The notes beneath the pieces were generated by a model. It was not told where the DNA came from, did no database searches, and was given only the letters and a program-made list of their open reading frames with translations. This document shows, piece after piece, positions 32,562 through 43,679 of a stretch of DNA of 64,000 nt. The position numbers were made by a program, and so were the translations under genes. The stretch comes from Anaeramoeba flamelloides (lineage: Eukaryota > Metamonada > Anaeramoebidae): the NCBI GenBank assembly GCA_027625915.1, contig JANTQA010000015.1, positions 6,105,001 to 6,169,000 on the forward strand, written 5' to 3'. Position 1 is the stretch's first letter. Each line of letters starts with the position of its first letter.

Positions 32562-32835
32562 GGCTTTCTTGGGTTATCTTTTTATTTGGATAATCAATAG
32601 ATTTTCGTTAGGTTTTTTTGAGGTTTTCTATTTTATTTTGAAAATCAATATGTTTTCGTTAGTTTTTTTTTTACTTTTTGAAATAAACGGAAAATTTATT
32701 AAAAATTTCTGTTTATTTCAAAAAGTAAAAAAAAACCTAGAACACTTGACAAATAATAGAGAAAACCTCAAAAAAACCTAGAGCACCAAAAAAACAAAAC
32801 ATAAAGCCTCAAGAAAATTTAGGCATTTGACGACA
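32562..32835. repeat. Foldback repeat with AACCTCAAAAAAA arms, copy 2
   Basis: TTAGGTTTTTTTGAGGTTTT on the left pairs with AAAACCTCAAAAAAACCTA on the right. In the centre, TTTTTGAAATAAACGGAAA pairs with TTTCTGTTTATTTCAAAAA. Closely related to 2930-3174 and, like it, adjacent to a short hairpin. Confidence 0.65.
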
Positions 32836-34106
32836 CTTAATGACACACCCCCAGAATACACAGGAGGGGTAAAAACCTAATAGAAAGATTACCGATTAGA
32901 TAAAATTACCACAATTTATGATTAATAATTAGTAGTATAGTGTTGTTATGTTTTTTTTTAATTTAAAGAATGGTAAACAATCTTTTATTTTGTTCAATTC
33001 TTCCAAATTTAAAAAAAAAACATAGACACTGACTCTTATAGTGTGGGCTAGGTGCCCGAATTTAAAATTTTCATTTTTTTAAGATTATTATTTTTATTAT
33101 TTTACAAATCAATTTTTGATAATAACTAATAATAAAACCAATTGTTATCAGATTCTTTCAAAATAGATATTACTGGAATTGAGGCATAATTGTTTTTTGA
33201 TTATTATAAACCTTTGTCGAATAATGAACCATTTTATAAAAAATATTTATATTTAAATAGTTGATAAAACTTTTAATTGGGATTTTGTTTGTCAATAATC
33301 ATTGTTAGTATTTTTTTATTTTTTTTTTTTTGCTTAAAAAAAGATTTTATTTATTCTTAATTTGGAGACTAGTAATAATTTAATTGAAATAATGTTTCTT
33401 CAAAGTTAACAAAATCAATTTTTTACTCAATTGATTAAAAAATGAAAATATTAAAAATTCATTTGATTCATAAAATAATTATCTTTAAATATGTATTTTT
33501 TAGTTGAAAAAAAAAGTATTTATGAGTCTTTTTGATACAGCTCTAATAATATTCAAAATATTTTAATAAAGATCTTGTTTAAATTTATTTATTGATAATT
33601 TCTTTATTTTCTATATAAATACTCTTCATTTCTTATTTGAACTCTATGATTCAAGCTAATTTTCTAAAATTCGTTCATTTTAAAAATATTTATAATGACT
33701 TTTTTTATCCATTCCTTAAATACGAAACCAGGAATCCGTAACTGAAATATTTATCACTAGCAATTAACGTTTTTTACAACACAAATATTTTAATAATTCA
33801 TCCAAAGCAAAATCTTTAAAAATGGAAGATGATCAAAAAAAAAAATTGTGGTATTTACAAATACTAAAAAAACCATCTAGATCACAACAAATTAAAGACC
33901 AGTAATCGAAAATAAACAGAGAAGTATTACAAATCAAAATTTACAACAATTTTAATTTTATTTTGATGGTGGATCTTTTGACGTTTTTTACATTAAATCT
34001 CCTAGATTTTTTACCTGAATATTGATAAAATGATCATAAATTTTCTTATGTTTAGTTTTTTCTAAGTATTCATCCTACAAAAATTACTGAAAATTTTTTT
34101 CTTATT

Positions 34107-34109
<3 letters not shown>

Positions 34110-34138
<29 letters not shown>
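34110..34138. repeat. (TA)n microsatellite
   Basis: An uninterrupted alternating A/T run of about 28 bp. Confidence 0.9.
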
Positions 34139-34140
<2 letters not shown>

Positions 34141-34206
34141 CATAACGATTAGACACTTAAGTTTATTTAATTACTTGCTTATTTAACAAAAAAGTTCGTT
34201 TTATTA

Positions 34207-34402
34207 CAGTAAGTTTTACTTTTAAGGCACAAACTTTCAACATAGTTTAAGACACAAAAAAATCTCAAATTAATACACAAAATTTGTAATTTTTTTTTTT
34301 TGCAATTTATTTTACTAGAATCTGAATTTTGTGCCTTAATTTGAGATTTTTTTGTGTCTTAAATTTTGTTGAAAGTTTGTGCCTTAAAAGTGGAACTGAC
34401 TA
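34207..34402. mobile_element. 196-bp TA-flanked foldback MITE, copy 4
   Basis: 196 bp, flanked by TA at 34205-34206 and 34403-34404. It begins CAGTAAGTTTTACTTTTAAG and ends CTTAAAAGTGGAACTGACTA. The arms carry AAGGCACAAA-type motifs and the centre has a T-rich spacer, as in the copies at 1747, 2443 and 11549. Confidence 0.85.
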
Positions 34403-34439
34403 TATTAAAGTATTTTATTGAGCACTTTCTCCACAAAAC

Positions 34440-35640
34440 CAAGTTTTTTTGTGAATTTTTATGTATATATAATATATTTTGAACTTGTTATAAGTTGAAA
34501 AAGGATCAAACTTTTTAAAATTAAATTTATTGTATGAAAATGGCATTAAAGTGATTTTAGTATTCTATTAATTATATTTTTTGGTTCTTGTTTTGTAATT
34601 TCAAGTTTTTGTAATTTTTTTTTGAATTTGTTATTAAATTTATAGTAAGAAAAAAATACTGACATGAACATAATCCTTGGTAATGTTTTTAATAGTGGGT
34701 ATTAGGGAAATTGTTGTGTAATTGCTGAATCATTTCTTTTAATTAAGAATTCAATTCTGATAATTATCAAATATCACTTATTATGATGATGATTAATAAA
34801 ATTATACTTGTTCAAAACAATATTCAATTCATTGATAAACTAGAATAAAAAATATCATTTTCCAAATGATTAACAAACCACAATAAAACCCCAATTATTT
34901 TTTTAAAAAAAAAGTAGGTCTAGGTTGGTTATCTAAGTTTAAATTTGTACTCTAAAGATACCCCCCCCGTTTAAGTAAATATTGGTAAGTTTATTACATA
35001 TCAACTAGAAAATTTGTATAAAGTGGCGTAAATAATCCATGTTTTTTATTTCAACCCATTACTGAAATTTAACTCTTTCAAAAAATATTGGCTGACTGTT
35101 GAAATAAAAGAAACAATATAATGGGATTGTAACAGTATATAAACAAGAAATAGGGTTCTTTAAATAAATTTTAATAGAAATAATTATGAAAATATTGATA
35201 GATGAAAAGTTAATTTTTATGATACAAAAAAAAGAGAAATAAGATCTTTTTTTGAATTTTTATATAAAAAAAGCATTTCATCTCAGAAATTTTGTAAATA
35301 TACAAAATTTTTGAAATAAAAAGATTTAATATTACTAAGTCATTTCGATTAATCAAAGATCTAACCTCCAAAGTCAATTTAAATCCAAACCAAAAATATG
35401 TATGTGCCTTCCTATTTTAAAATACACTATTCTGAAAAAAAAAAAAAAGAGTTAAATTTTTTTAATGGGTTAAAGGGGTTAACACAGGTTATTTATATCA
35501 CTGTAGTAAGAAAACAGGTTTAATTTTAAATAAAAGAAATTTATGCAATTTCCCTAATATTAGCAATTAGAAAACCTGTATAGTATTATTTCCTTGTTAG
35601 GGAACTTTTTCAATACTTTTCTTAGAAAAATATTTTTGTT
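34440..35640. repeat. Old dispersed repeat split by a MITE
   Basis: Blocks at 34630-34790 and 35510-35600 resemble 25640-25760 and 26030-26090 in the same order. Between them sits the ~480-bp MITE, which indicates a nested insertion. Confidence 0.5.
35021..35503. mobile_element. ~480-bp TA-flanked MITE, copy 2
   Basis: Flanked by TA at 35019-35020 and 35504-35505. It starts AAGTGGCGTAAATAATCC and ends GGTTATTTATATCACTG. It is collinear with 24410-24889 along its whole length, with about 20 percent differences by eye. The best-kept inner block is CATTTCGATTAATCAAAGAT, followed by CTAACCTC.AAAGTCAATTT. Confidence 0.8.
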
Positions 35641-35779
35641 TTGGTTTATAATGTGGTCAAAAAATAATTCGTATACAAAATATTAATTCGTGTTTTTAAT
35701 AGAAAAAAGTGTTTTTTTGTTAAAGAAGATCTAAACATTAACTAATCAAAGTAACCAATAATAAACTATAAGTAAATAT

Positions 35780-36110
35780 GGTATTGATTTCTTAAAGTTA
35801 TTTTTTTTAAAAAAAAATACGAAAAATGAAGGATCAAATTGGAAAATCACAAAAATAGAGTTAAATTTTTCTATAATTTTTAACCAATTCCAAAGAACCA
35901 AAAATTTTAGGTAATTACAAAAAATTGTTAAACAAATTGCATTCCTAATTTAAATTTTACTAAAACCATCAAGGAGTTTACCTACAAAAATTTTTGGAAT
36001 TAGGTATACTACTGGAGAATAAATTGAATTTTGCTTTGGAATAAGGAGAAAACAAAGTACAGTTTATTTTTTGAAACACTGATTATATTCGTTGTTAACA
36101 AATTGTTTTG
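35780..36110 (+). repeat. Coding-like dispersed repeat, closed copy
   Basis: Resembles 16580-16960, with ATGAAGGATCAAAT, CCTAATTTAAA.TTTACTAAAA and a GGTATACTACTGGAG block in the same order. The frame is interrupted, so this copy does not code. Confidence 0.5.
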
Positions 36111-37033
36111 ATCACCCTAGTCCCTTAAAGTCAAAATAAGAAATAAAGGGATAACAAAACAGAAATCTTGCTTTGGAGTTTTCTTTTTTGAATCTACCCC
36201 AAAGTAATTTTCTTTTCAGATCAGAGAAAGTTTTAATTTTTTTTGTTTTCAATTTTTTTCCACAAGTCATGGCTAACCTTTACAAACAATTCAAAAGTTG
36301 ACTCATTTAATCTTCGACTCTTTTTGTTTCACCCCTAAAACTAAATATGTTGTAAAAAAGTAAATAATTAAAAAAAAAAAGCTGTTACAAAAAAACCTTT
36401 TCCGTTTGTGTAGTATTTTCTGTTCATTTTTTAATAAAACCAGTAAATTGACAACCAAAAACTTTATCTGAAATAAACGGAAAAGTATTTTCTGTCAAAT
36501 AAAATTTGATAAAAAACTTCATTTATAAAAGTAAAAATTATTGAGAATTAGAAATCTAAATGATTCCAAGTTTGATGTTTTTCCGATATTTCTGATTATA
36601 GTTCTTTGACTTGTTTGATCTGAACAACATTTTCTTTTTATAGATCAAAGTGAACTTCACTTATTTATGAGATTTAAAACACAATATTAATCTTCATCCT
36701 TTGGGTTGACAGAATTTTTCAAAAAACAACTGTAATATTCCCAAACACTTTCACACATCATTATTTTAGTAATTGTGGTCCTTTGAAATCTAACAGTTTC
36801 ACAAAATTGACTGATTCTTTTCTTGTTGCTTTAATGCTTATTTGTTGTATTAAATCACAGATGAGATTAGTTTTTACGATCACAAATTATTACTTTGAAC
36901 ATGCATTTAAAACCCATGAATTGGACAACTAAAACATTGTTTACAATGACAAATTTAGCTTTAGTTAAACGGTAAAAGTTTTTATTTTTTTAACTTTACC
37001 TCTAATAATTTTTTTTTTTAATTAATACCACAC

Positions 37034-37367
37034 ATGAAAATCTTTGTCGAATATTGTATTCAATGAAACTACAAACCAAAGTTTACTGAAATTTCAGCAA
37101 GTAAGACATCAACTTTTGCTTACTTTTTCTTTTTACTTTTAATGAATTTTTTTTTTTTTAATTTTTTTTTTTTCAAACTCTTTTTTCGAACTAGCTGTTG
37201 ACAAAACGATAGATAACATAACTTGGATCGGAAACCAAAAAGAACCACGTGTTGGCGCTTTTGAAGTTGTTTTGGAAAATGGAAAACAGATTTGGTCAAA
37301 ACTGGATTGCTCTCGATTTCCAAAACCATCAGAGTTGATTACTTTAATTCAGGAAAATATGAATTAA
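37034..37367 (+). CDS. SELENOW: Selenoprotein W-like protein with in-frame TGA (Sec)
   Basis: Two exons, 37034-37100 and 37195-37367, give 79 residues if TGA at 37064-37066 is read as selenocysteine. SelW/Rdx proteins are small thioredoxin-fold redox proteins with a CxxU or CxxC motif. Here the N-terminus reads MKIFVEYCIQU-NYKPKF, with Cys8 and Sec11 after a first beta strand. Human SelW has VVYCGAUGYKSKY at the same place. After the intron comes RVGAFEVVLENGKQIWSK, matching the GFFEV..NGKL.HSK strand pair, then a C-terminal helix. The Sec-to-FEV distance is 34 residues, about the same as in SelW. The intron (GTAAGA...AACTAG, 94 nt) keeps the frame, splitting a Thr codon after its first base. 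TGA is otherwise absent inside the long genes, so a reassigned sense TGA is unlikely. No convincing SECIS was found by eye in the 3' region. Confidence 0.8.
37101..37194 (+). other. Intron of the SelW-like gene
   Basis: 94 nt, donor GTAAGA, acceptor TCGAACTAG preceded by long T runs. Without this splice the frame meets stops, and with it the SelW fold is continuous. Confidence 0.8.
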
Positions 37368-37726
37368 AGTGGAATTTTATTTTTGTGATCAGTTAAAAAC
37401 AACAAAACGAACTAAAGGAAAGATCCAAAAAGAATCATTGTTTTGGTTGCTTTTCATTGAAAATAAATTTTTTTTTCTCTTGTTGTGACGAAATTTGTAT
37501 AAAGTTCTAAAAAAACCTGCTTATTTCAGAAAAAGTCTTGACAAAAAACTTTTTTTTTCAATAAATCCCTAACCAAAACTTTGCATTCAATCATCTTTTT
37601 TCAATTTCTAAAAGTACAAAGACTCTCCATTTTTTGAGTCAAAACTTCTACTCATCTTAATTTTGATCTCGATCTTTAACCCAAGACTCTTTATTATTTC
37701 TTGTTCTTTCTTCAAAATAAAAAATT

Positions 37727-37766
<40 letters not shown>

Positions 37767-38329
37767 CAATATGGATGGTGAAATTTCGTTTCTTGGAAGT
37801 ACACCAAAGTGGCTCTTAATTTTTTCGAAACTCCAAAAATAGTTTATTAATTTTGTTAATCAAGATATCTTAAAGTTTAGTCCCTGAAAAGTAGTAAATT
37901 CAAATTTCTTGTCAGGATTTCTTTATTCTTTTATTAGAATTATTTGAATAAATGGGAAATGTTTTTCAATTCCTTTCACTTATTCTTCTTTTCCAAATTG
38001 AGTTCTCAAAGAAAATAGTGGGTTTTGGTCTGTAATTTGGTTCTCGATTTGAAAAAGAAAATTGAAAAATTAGTGAAAATTATTTCTCCTTTATTATTCA
38101 AATATGAGTATTTCAAAATGTTTTTTCTTCGAAACTTCTCTCCTCTTAAGGAAGACACTTTCAGGTGAAAAGGGTGAAATAATGTATAAAAACCCCCTTA
38201 TAAGAGTTTTATAATCTCTGTCATATTTATACACTGAGAATTTCTTCGAGAAAAAATAAGTAATTTTCACAATTTTTACCTTGAAAGATCATTCCAAGAT
38301 TTGATTTTAATATTTAAGAATTTTCATTT

Positions 38330-38640
38330 CAACTTTCTGAACTTACAATAATTCCTCTAGCTGTTCTACATATTTTATACATTTGTTTGTATAAGTTTGA
38401 AATGTTCTCAAATTTGAAATTGCACTTGAAAATCCCCAAAAACCATTTTTTAATAATTATTTTTTTTGTTATTTTCAAATTTCCTTTTAATTTAAAAAGA
38501 TTGAGAAAAAAGTGTGTGTGAAAAGGTAAAGATGACAATAAGTGTTTTTTTTTTTTTTGACCAATTTCTTCAGATTGAAAATTCTTTTTGAGAAGTGAAA
38601 GTGAAATAGCAAAATAACTCGACACTCTCAAGAGTGGGAA
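38330..38640. repeat. Dispersed repeat copy related to 25370-26400
   Basis: AATAATTCCTCTAGCTGTTC near 38347 and TTCTTCAGATTGAAAATTCT near 38567 match 25421 and 26328 respectively. The block between them is much shorter than in the other copy. Confidence 0.45.
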
Positions 38641-41039
38641 CGTAGTCCTTAACCTCGAACTTTTAAACTCAAAAGTTACAAGTGCCAGAAATATATCAAA
38701 AACATTTCACGATTATAGCAAATTCAAGATGGATAAAATTCAAACTTACTTAAAATAGAGATCTTCTCCCGTCTTATTGAAACGAAACATATTTGGTAAA
38801 AGTCTACATATATATTCTTAAATGTTGAATCGATTTAAAAAAAGATAAATGTATCTTTTGCAATGTATTTTTAAAAGATATACCTCACATGTTATGGAAA
38901 GCACAGTAAATAACAAAGTGAGGGTTGAGTGGTTTATAGACTTGGTTAAACATGAATAACTAAAACTCTTAAAATCTCAAAACAAAGATAGAAGAAAAAA
39001 ATATAAAACTTAAGGGAGTAGCAATATTATACCATTTTGAAAAAAATTTATTTATGATAAAATTACTGAAAAAGGATTTTTTGAGTGCTATGGTATATTG
39101 AAACTTTGTAAATTAAAAGTTCATCCACTACTCTATTGATAAAAAGAACACTCAAGTTAAACAGAGTTGAATCTTTCATTTTTCAATTTTTGGAAAAATT
39201 TTTTTTGAGGTAATTTTTGGTTTTATTAAAATAGGTTTTGGATGGGAATGATTGAAATTAATCTTAGAATAAACCAATAAAATAGACCTGCAAAAATATT
39301 GATTCAAAATAAATCTTTTCTTTTTGAAGTACCCTAAACAAGAATGATCACCTTTCCGACTAAATTTGTTTGAAATCAAGAATGAAATAAAAAAATTCAA
39401 AGCCTATTTTCCAAGATTTGTTTATTTATCATCTTAATTTGAATGGATCCAAATAATTGATTACATTGAAATTCTCGCACCATTACTATTTATTATTATT
39501 TTACGAAACATTTTTTACAAGTTTGTTTTTAACAAACCGTTTTATAAAATATTATTATCAAACCAAGCCGAAATAAAGAATACTGTTTCAAAAATTAAAA
39601 TTAAGGCATTGGATTCTCAAAACCAAAAAAAAAACAACTTCAAAAGATTCGACCCAAAATAAAAGAAAATTTTGAAAAAAAAAATTAATCAGATTCAGAA
39701 TTATTATGAGTTTTGAATTGAAATATAAATAATTATCAAATCAAACGAATACACCCAATAAATCTGAAATTCTGAAGAAAAATTCGAAATTATCATATTT
39801 TCTGAAACTAAAATAGAATTAGATGAATTTAATGAAAATAGGAATTTTAAATTCATTATAGCGATTCTTTAGAAATAAAAAGTAAATTGTTAATTAAAAA
39901 ATTTAAAAAAAGGGGTTTTCCATACAGAGTGAAAATTAAAAACTAATTAAAGAAGAATGAATTATATCAAATGTAAAAGATAAGAACAATAAATAAATGA
40001 TTGAATCGACCTCGATTAAAAATTTGTGGTTTATTTTTCCTCTATTTGAAATTAATTTGTTATTTATATAAAGAAAAGAATGGTTGTGTGGGTTTCTTCT
40101 CTTTAAAGTTCTGATCATTAAAGTATGGAAAGTTTTTTTTTTTAACATTAAAGTTGTTCTGCAATTTTCAATTTTTAGTGTTTCTTCATTCACTAATATA
40201 TCCTCTTATCTTAGAACTATTTCAAAACTAAAGCAATATTTAAAGAGGTGTGTTATTATAGCTGTTGTTGGGTGTGAGTTTTGGAGATCATTTGTATTGT
40301 CTCTCTTTGAAAATTTCATTTCTTTTGATTTTTTTATTTGTCAAAAATTACTTTGATTTTAAAAAAGTTTTTAATTTGACAAATAAATTAAAAAATTGAA
40401 TTTTAGTTATATAAAATAATCAAAATGAATTCTACACAGATGAAATTGGATTAGTATATAAAAAAGAATTATTTCAGATATCTAAGAATACTTATTATTG
40501 GATATTTTTTTAGATTGTAGAATGGGATTATTTTCAAAATAAAACCCCTTTATTTATTATTTTGAAGAAATGACAGATCTTGCATTTTTCTTCTTATAAT
40601 TCAAGTATTATTTGGGATAACAAAATCAAATATCGAATTTTATCAAAATTAGTTCCTGATTAAAGAATTGAGAAAAAAATCGAGGTTGATTCATTTGTTA
40701 TTATTTTTTTTTTTGATCAGTTTTTTCTTTTTTTTTGATTTTGATTTTTTTAATTGGTATGTCAAACATATTATTCTGTAATATATTCCACTCCCATATT
40801 TATTAAACTTTTAATATGTTTGGTCAAAGATATTAATTGGATAATTCAGTTCCATAAAAACTATGGAAACAAAATTTGTAAAATTTACCTACTACCTGAA
40901 AAATAAAATTATTGAAAAAATAAAAATGATAATAAAAAAGAAAAATACTTACAATCAAATAACTTACATAAATTAAAAACCCAGATAAAACCAAAGATTA
41001 AAATTATCAAAAATTGTCTCCCAATAAGGTCTTTAGGCT

Positions 41040-41390
41040 CCAATTCAATGACGGTCAAAATAAATAAATGAATACACTCCAATTCAAAATTTTTAACATA
41101 CCAAAAGTCAATTTTTGAAAAAACAACTTATTCAATCAGTTCTTGGAGAAATACCAAAGTAGAACATCTACTAATTGGGTTTTTCACAATTTTTTATAAA
41201 TTACAATACTAGCTAAAAAATAAATAATTAATTATCAATACTGGCAAATTAAGAGTGTGTTAAAAATTTTGGAAATAGGATAAAAAAAAATAAATTAGTA
41301 AATTTGTTTAAATTCTATTAGGAAAATTGATTGATCAAATGGTTAGATAATATCAACTAATTTTATCCGAGTTCTTCTATTTTGAAAAAT
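41040..41390 (+). repeat. Decayed copy of the 27470 repeat
   Basis: Keeps AAATTAGTAAATTTGTTTAA and TTGATTGATCAAATGGTTAG near 41300-41345 in the same order as 27670-27730. No frame is open. Confidence 0.4.
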
Positions 41391-43122
41391 AAAACCTTTT
41401 AATAATATCAATCTTTCAAAATAATATTTCAATCAAACTAAACAGGTTCTGTAATTAAAAAAAAAGAAATGAAAAGAAAAAACTAGAACATGAAAAAATG
41501 ATTTTCACATTGTTTAAAAATGAAAATTATTTCAAATTTGAATGAAATTATATTATTGTGATTGTAAGGACCAGTTTAACCGTGTTACTAAACTGAAAGT
41601 AGGTTTATATAAAGAAATGTTGAATTTTTTACTTTAACCTTCAATGATAGTTTCTTTTTGGTCTTTACCATTTAAATTTTCAAAACTACTTTAGATTAAA
41701 GTGAATGGAACCATATTGTAATTAAGAAGATTTATACATATCTGACTTTTCTAAGACTAAATGAGATTAATAATATTGGAATAGAGCTGTTTGAAAAAAC
41801 TACAACCTAAAAGTTTACAAATCTAACTTCAAACTGTTGAACCCCTATGTTTTCATAGATTAGTATAAAAAATTCATAAACTTGTTATTCAGACCTTATT
41901 AAGGAACTAGTAAAAATAAATAAAACTTTGATTAAATTTTATAACAATTTTTACATAAATTCACCCTATCTTAAGATTGAAAAATGATTTAAAAAATATG
42001 AGTACTAACAAAAAAAATGTTTTTTTCATGATATTTTCTGAAATGAATTATTTTTTTTTAAAGTTTAAAATATTTTTCTCATTTTGAAAAAGTACAAAGT
42101 TTAACATATTTTCAAATTATTTTAAAAATAATATTTTTCTCAATGAAAAAAAAAAAAAGAAATATTTCCCACTGTATATGAATTGTTGAAAAATACACTT
42201 TAAAAATGATACCACAGAGTTTTAAAATAACACAACTTAAAAAGATCTAATGAATCATAAAAAATAATTATATTAATTATTTTAACATGAAAAAATATAA
42301 TTTTTTTGTTCAAAGAACGATTAGAATCATGTTTTTTTTTTTTTTTGAACAAAAAAATATGAAAAAAAAAAACCAAACTATTAAAATAAAAATTGTCCAA
42401 AATATTCTTCCAAAACCTGGGAAATTCAACTGCTAATCAAAATAACTTCCATTTTTGTTTGGTTTTTTGATAGTGATTTAAAGTTCTGATCTTAATTTAA
42501 AAAGATGGCCAGTAAAAACCCAAAATTTAAATTTAATAATAATCTTTATTATTTCTTAATTTTTTTAAATTACCAAACAAAAAATAATAATTCAGCTTTA
42601 TAATCCCAATGATAAAAAAAAATAATAGAGATTCTTAGCTAACCCCTTTAAGTTATAAAAGTCCATTGTTAATACTCATATTATTTGGAAAAGAATATTA
42701 TCTAATATTTTAAATTTCAAGAAATTTCATATAGTTTTTGGGAAACCAATAAATAATTATTCTTACTTATTTTCAACAATTCCTATTCTTATTTATTTTT
42801 CTTGTATTTTTTAAAAAAGATTGAAAGGTATTAATTGTATTTTTTCATACAAATCCGAATCACAAATTATGTAAAGTGGGATTTTCAGAAAATAAACTAT
42901 TTGGTATTTATCCTTTTAATTTTTAAATTAAAAATTCCAACGAAAATATCTGGATCTTTTTACTGAATTCTTTTAATCTAAAGGGGGATAACTTTTTCAA
43001 AAGATAACACATTTATTGAAAGTTGATAAATGAAGCTGCATATCGAGTTTAATTATATCAGTGTAAAAAATTACTTTTCACCTTTAAAAAAAAAAAACAA
43101 ATAAGATTTACTAATCCCTTAA

Positions 43123-43679
43123 GGTTTTCAATCCATGAAATTTGAAGAAAGATTATCTTGTGTTGGATGTGGCCACTTGTTATTTTGATTCTTAATGAAT
43201 CGATCTTGGACTTAGTATGGGCTTTAATAGTTTTTCAAAAAGGCAATTTTTGATAAAATATTTTTTTTTACCTTCAAAATTCTGATTTTAAGAGTGTAAG
43301 GCTAATATATTGGTAGATAAGTTCTACGTACATATGATTTATGGGATTTTGATTGAAATTTTTAATTTCATTTGGTTTTATTTGATGCTTTTAAAAAAAA
43401 TTTTTTTTTTTCATTTACATAATTGAATAAAAAGTAAAATAAATATTTCAACTGACAACCTAAAAATCAAAATTTATTCTTAAACACCAACCAAACTATT
43501 AATTGCACACTCTTCAATTTGGATTTCGGAAAAAAAAAAAATAAATTATCAAAAATTTTATCTGTAAATGACTATTAAAATTCATCCAAAGTTGAAGATC
43601 GATCGGTTAATAAACAAGAAAACCGGTGTCCACATCTGACACAAGATAATCTTTTTTCCTAATTGAGGGATTTTAAACC
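43123..43679. mobile_element. Long-armed foldback element with TTAA-type flanks, copy 2
   Basis: The left arm begins GGTTTTCAATCCATGAAATT after TTAA (43119-43122). The right arm ends GAGGGATTTTAAACC before CTAA (43680-43683), a one-base change from TTAA. Internal blocks GATCGATC, GTGTAAG and CACTCTTCAATTTGG match copy 1 at 29529. Length 557 bp. Confidence 0.7.

Larger units (their letters stand above)
31874..37033. other. Intergenic repeats between coiled-coil gene and SelW
   Basis: No firmly supported gene. Contents in order: a 20+ bp A run near 31990, a short hairpin (32403), a foldback repeat (32562-32835), a TA microsatellite (34110-34138), a 196-bp MITE (34207), an old dispersed repeat split by a ~480-bp MITE (35021), a coding-like repeat (35780-36110), and a possible small two-exon gene on the - strand at 36687-36917 (see findings). 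Confidence 0.7.

Noticed and set aside
37064-37066. TGA as a reassigned ordinary sense codon
   Set aside because: CPSF1, VPS13, DHCR7, the ankyrin and coiled-coil genes contain no in-frame TGA over more than 7000 codons, so a selenocysteine-specific reading is the better explanation.
37120-37329. 69-codon - strand open frame overlapping SelW exon 2
   Set aside because: The + strand reading has family homology. This frame is its shadow plus the T-rich intron.
38329-40356. Open frames of 74-100 codons on both strands near 38.3-40.4 kb
   Set aside because: Partly inside a dispersed repeat, no recognisable domain, and composition no better than other AT-rich frames.
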